Below, piece by piece: positions 6,194 to 6,823 of a stretch of 6,823 nt of DNA. Under the pieces are notes generated by a model that was not told the DNA's origin, did not search any database, and saw nothing but the letters and a program-made list of their open reading frames with translations. The stretch is from positions 7,562,989 to 7,569,811 of the forward strand of contig CP070627.1 of assembly GCA_020355945.1 (NCBI GenBank), in the 5' to 3' direction. The position numbers and the translations under genes were made by a program. This DNA is from Candidatus Aminicenantota bacterium. Lineage in GTDB: Bacteria > Acidobacteriota > Aminicenantia > UBA2199. Numbering within the stretch: the first letter of the stretch is position 1; the number at the start of each line of letters is the position of its first letter.

Positions 6194-6260
6194 GTTACAC
6201 GAAGGGGCACGAAGAAAGACCGCTGATGAACGCTAATCAACATGATAAACATGATGAAAA
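6194..6260. repeat. CACGAA-iterated and decanucleotide repeats, copy 2
   Basis: TTACACGAAG and GGCACGAAG units are followed by four imperfect near-decamers: CGCTGATGAA, CGCTAATCAA, CATGATAAA, CATGATGAAA. The first part resembles the array at 4611-4645. It begins behind the Rpn promoter and runs into the 3' part of the HEPN remnant, so it marks the point where that gene is cut off. Confidence 0.5.
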
Positions 6261-6353
6261 TCTCTTTAATTGATTTTCAATTTTGGTGCCAGGCAAAGTT
6301 TTTTTATTCTTGCTAGCCTTTATCAGCCATTTTTTGATGTATTCATCGATCAT
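6237..6353 (-). pseudogene. Truncated HEPN-domain toxin gene (HepT-like)
   Basis: The ATG at 6353 overlaps the nucleotidyltransferase stop as ATGA, the standard MNT-HEPN gene order. The first 14 residues (MIDEYIKKWLIKAS) match the start of HEPN proteins; the following 24 (KNKKTLPGTK and on) do not, and the frame ends at 6237 within repeats. HEPN toxins of this kind have about 110-140 residues with an R-x4-6-H RNase motif in the second half, which is absent here. Near the point of divergence is the sequence GGTGCCAGGCA followed by a T7 run (plus strand), which looks like part of a palindromic repeat. The toxin is therefore dead. The call rests on the short match plus the gene order. Confidence 0.65.
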
Positions 6354-6481
6354 ATAACAATCCCTTCGTTTAACGCACTTCTGACAATATGACCAATCTT
6401 ATCTTTGTAATAATTCACCTCATCCGCCGATTTGATGACAATATCTACATTATATTTTTTCTTCGCCAGTTCTCTGCTCAC

Positions 6482-6589
6482 TTTACTAATACCTTGTGAA
6501 AATTTGCACAAAAAACAAACTTTTGTTTCATTGCTCTGGCTGTAACCGCTTCCGATGCAAGTTCTTAATTGGTTGGGGGTGCCACCCCC
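6482..6589 (-). other. 108-nt extra segment inside the nucleotidyltransferase gene
   Basis: The segment lies between the two homologous halves of the gene. It starts with a GGGGGT-GGC-ACCCCC stem-loop (6589-6575) and also holds a 7-bp inverted repeat (AAACAAA / TTTGTTT, 6513-6528) and TTGTG...CACAA arms at about 6494-6511. It has no stop in the shifted frame. It could be a small mobile palindromic element or an unusual loop insertion; ends are approximate and no clear target duplication was seen. Confidence 0.5.
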
Positions 6590-6594
6590 TTTTT
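6575..6594 (+). other. Stem-loop with T5 tail
   Basis: GGGGGT / ACCCCC arms with a GCC loop are followed by TTTTT on the + strand, the form of an intrinsic terminator. No + strand gene lies upstream to need it. On the - strand it sits immediately after the A5 run where the nucleotidyltransferase frame shifts. Confidence 0.5.
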
Positions 6595-6764
6595 GTAAAG
6601 AGTTTGATCTTCTTTTTCATGGCAAGTCTTTTTTCTAAGACAATCATAATATCATAATCGCTGTGTGATGAAAAATCACCCCTTGCCCTGGAACCAAATA
6701 GATACATCCTGAAGGCATCAATTCCCTCGGCGTTTAATGCCTCAGATGTTATCTCTTTTATTTT

Positions 6765-6823
6765 TTCAACGTCCGTTTGCTTCTTCATTTCTTCTCTATT
6801 TTACATAATTATCGGATTTTTGT
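6765..6823. repeat. 59-bp direct repeat, copy B, running off the window
   Basis: Matches 5088-5146 at 58 of 59 positions and continues to the last base of the window, so its true right end is unknown. It covers the first 8 codons and upstream region of the nucleotidyltransferase gene. Confidence 0.95.

Larger units (their letters stand above)
6350..6788 (-). pseudogene. MNT-type nucleotidyltransferase (MntA-like antitoxin), frameshifted
   Basis: The 5' part (6788 to about 6591) encodes a minimal nucleotidyltransferase: YLFGSRARG with G32-S33, ten residues, then D44-Y-D46, which is the GSX10DXD catalytic motif. After residue 66 the frame runs into an A5G5 run (6594-6585) and on to unrelated sequence, stopping at 6528. 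A +1 shift at this run restores an open frame without stops to 6350. Its last 43 codons (VSRELAKKKYNVDIVIKS... to RSALNEGIVI) are the missing second half, including the VDIVI strand with the probable third catalytic Asp. Between the halves are 36 extra codons not expected in the family. In MNT-HEPN pairs this enzyme is the antitoxin that adenylylates the HEPN toxin. Start ATG 6788 has weak AGAAG nearby. It is inactive as written unless frameshifting occurs; a sequencing error in the run is possible. Confidence 0.85.

Noticed and set aside
6575..6594. Intrinsic terminator on the + strand
   Set aside because: The hairpin and T5 fit the form, but no + strand gene lies upstream; kept only as a stem-loop.

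Overview
The window is a stretch of bacterial accessory DNA. It is AT-rich by eye, uses Shine-Dalgarno sites (AGGAGG, GGAGGG) and sigma-70-like promoters, and is packed with genes typical of defence or toxin-antitoxin islands. Nothing in it fixes the species. The gene content (Rpn-type nuclease, PDDEXK_9 protein, GRxD/NPY-type ATPases, many small antitoxins, CACGAA-iterated intergenic repeats) fits an anaerobic Gram-negative or candidate-phylum bacterium, but that is inference. No housekeeping gene, rRNA or tRNA was seen.

Layout. Positions 1-258 on the + strand hold the 3' part of a small antitoxin-like gene. Everything else supported lies on the - strand, so read it from right to left. At 6788-6350 is a broken MNT-type nucleotidyltransferase gene: a one-base frameshift in an A5G5 run, then a 108-nt extra segment. 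It overlaps by ATGA a truncated HEPN gene (6353-6237). Next come iterated repeats and a strong promoter, followed by an intact Rpn-family PD-(D/E)XK nuclease (6112-5150) that looks leaderless. Directly behind its stop lies a 59-bp copy of the nucleotidyltransferase gene's 5' end. Then comes a gutted PIN toxin gene (4973-4899) coupled to an intact ribbon-helix-helix antitoxin (4899-4663). After another CACGAA repeat and a clear promoter comes a two-gene operon. Its first gene is a 932-residue ATPase / AAA-ATPase-like / PDDEXK nuclease fusion (4493-1695), and its second is a 379-residue ATPase (1652-513). A fragment of a small antitoxin-like gene (399-307) ends the run.

How it may work together. 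The two long ATPase genes are probably co-transcribed, with a 42-nt gap. Both begin with the same NPY...FGR-type P-loop domain, and the fusion adds a second P-loop unit and a nuclease whose D and ExK residues are present. This is the best candidate for an undescribed system: two paralogous ATPase modules, one of them tethered to a nuclease. The Rpn protein is a second, independent PD-(D/E)XK nuclease. Around them are remains of several toxin-antitoxin modules in which the toxin is missing or cut short (HEPN, PIN) while an antitoxin-like part stays. This suggests a long-lived, rearranging island rather than one fresh insertion.
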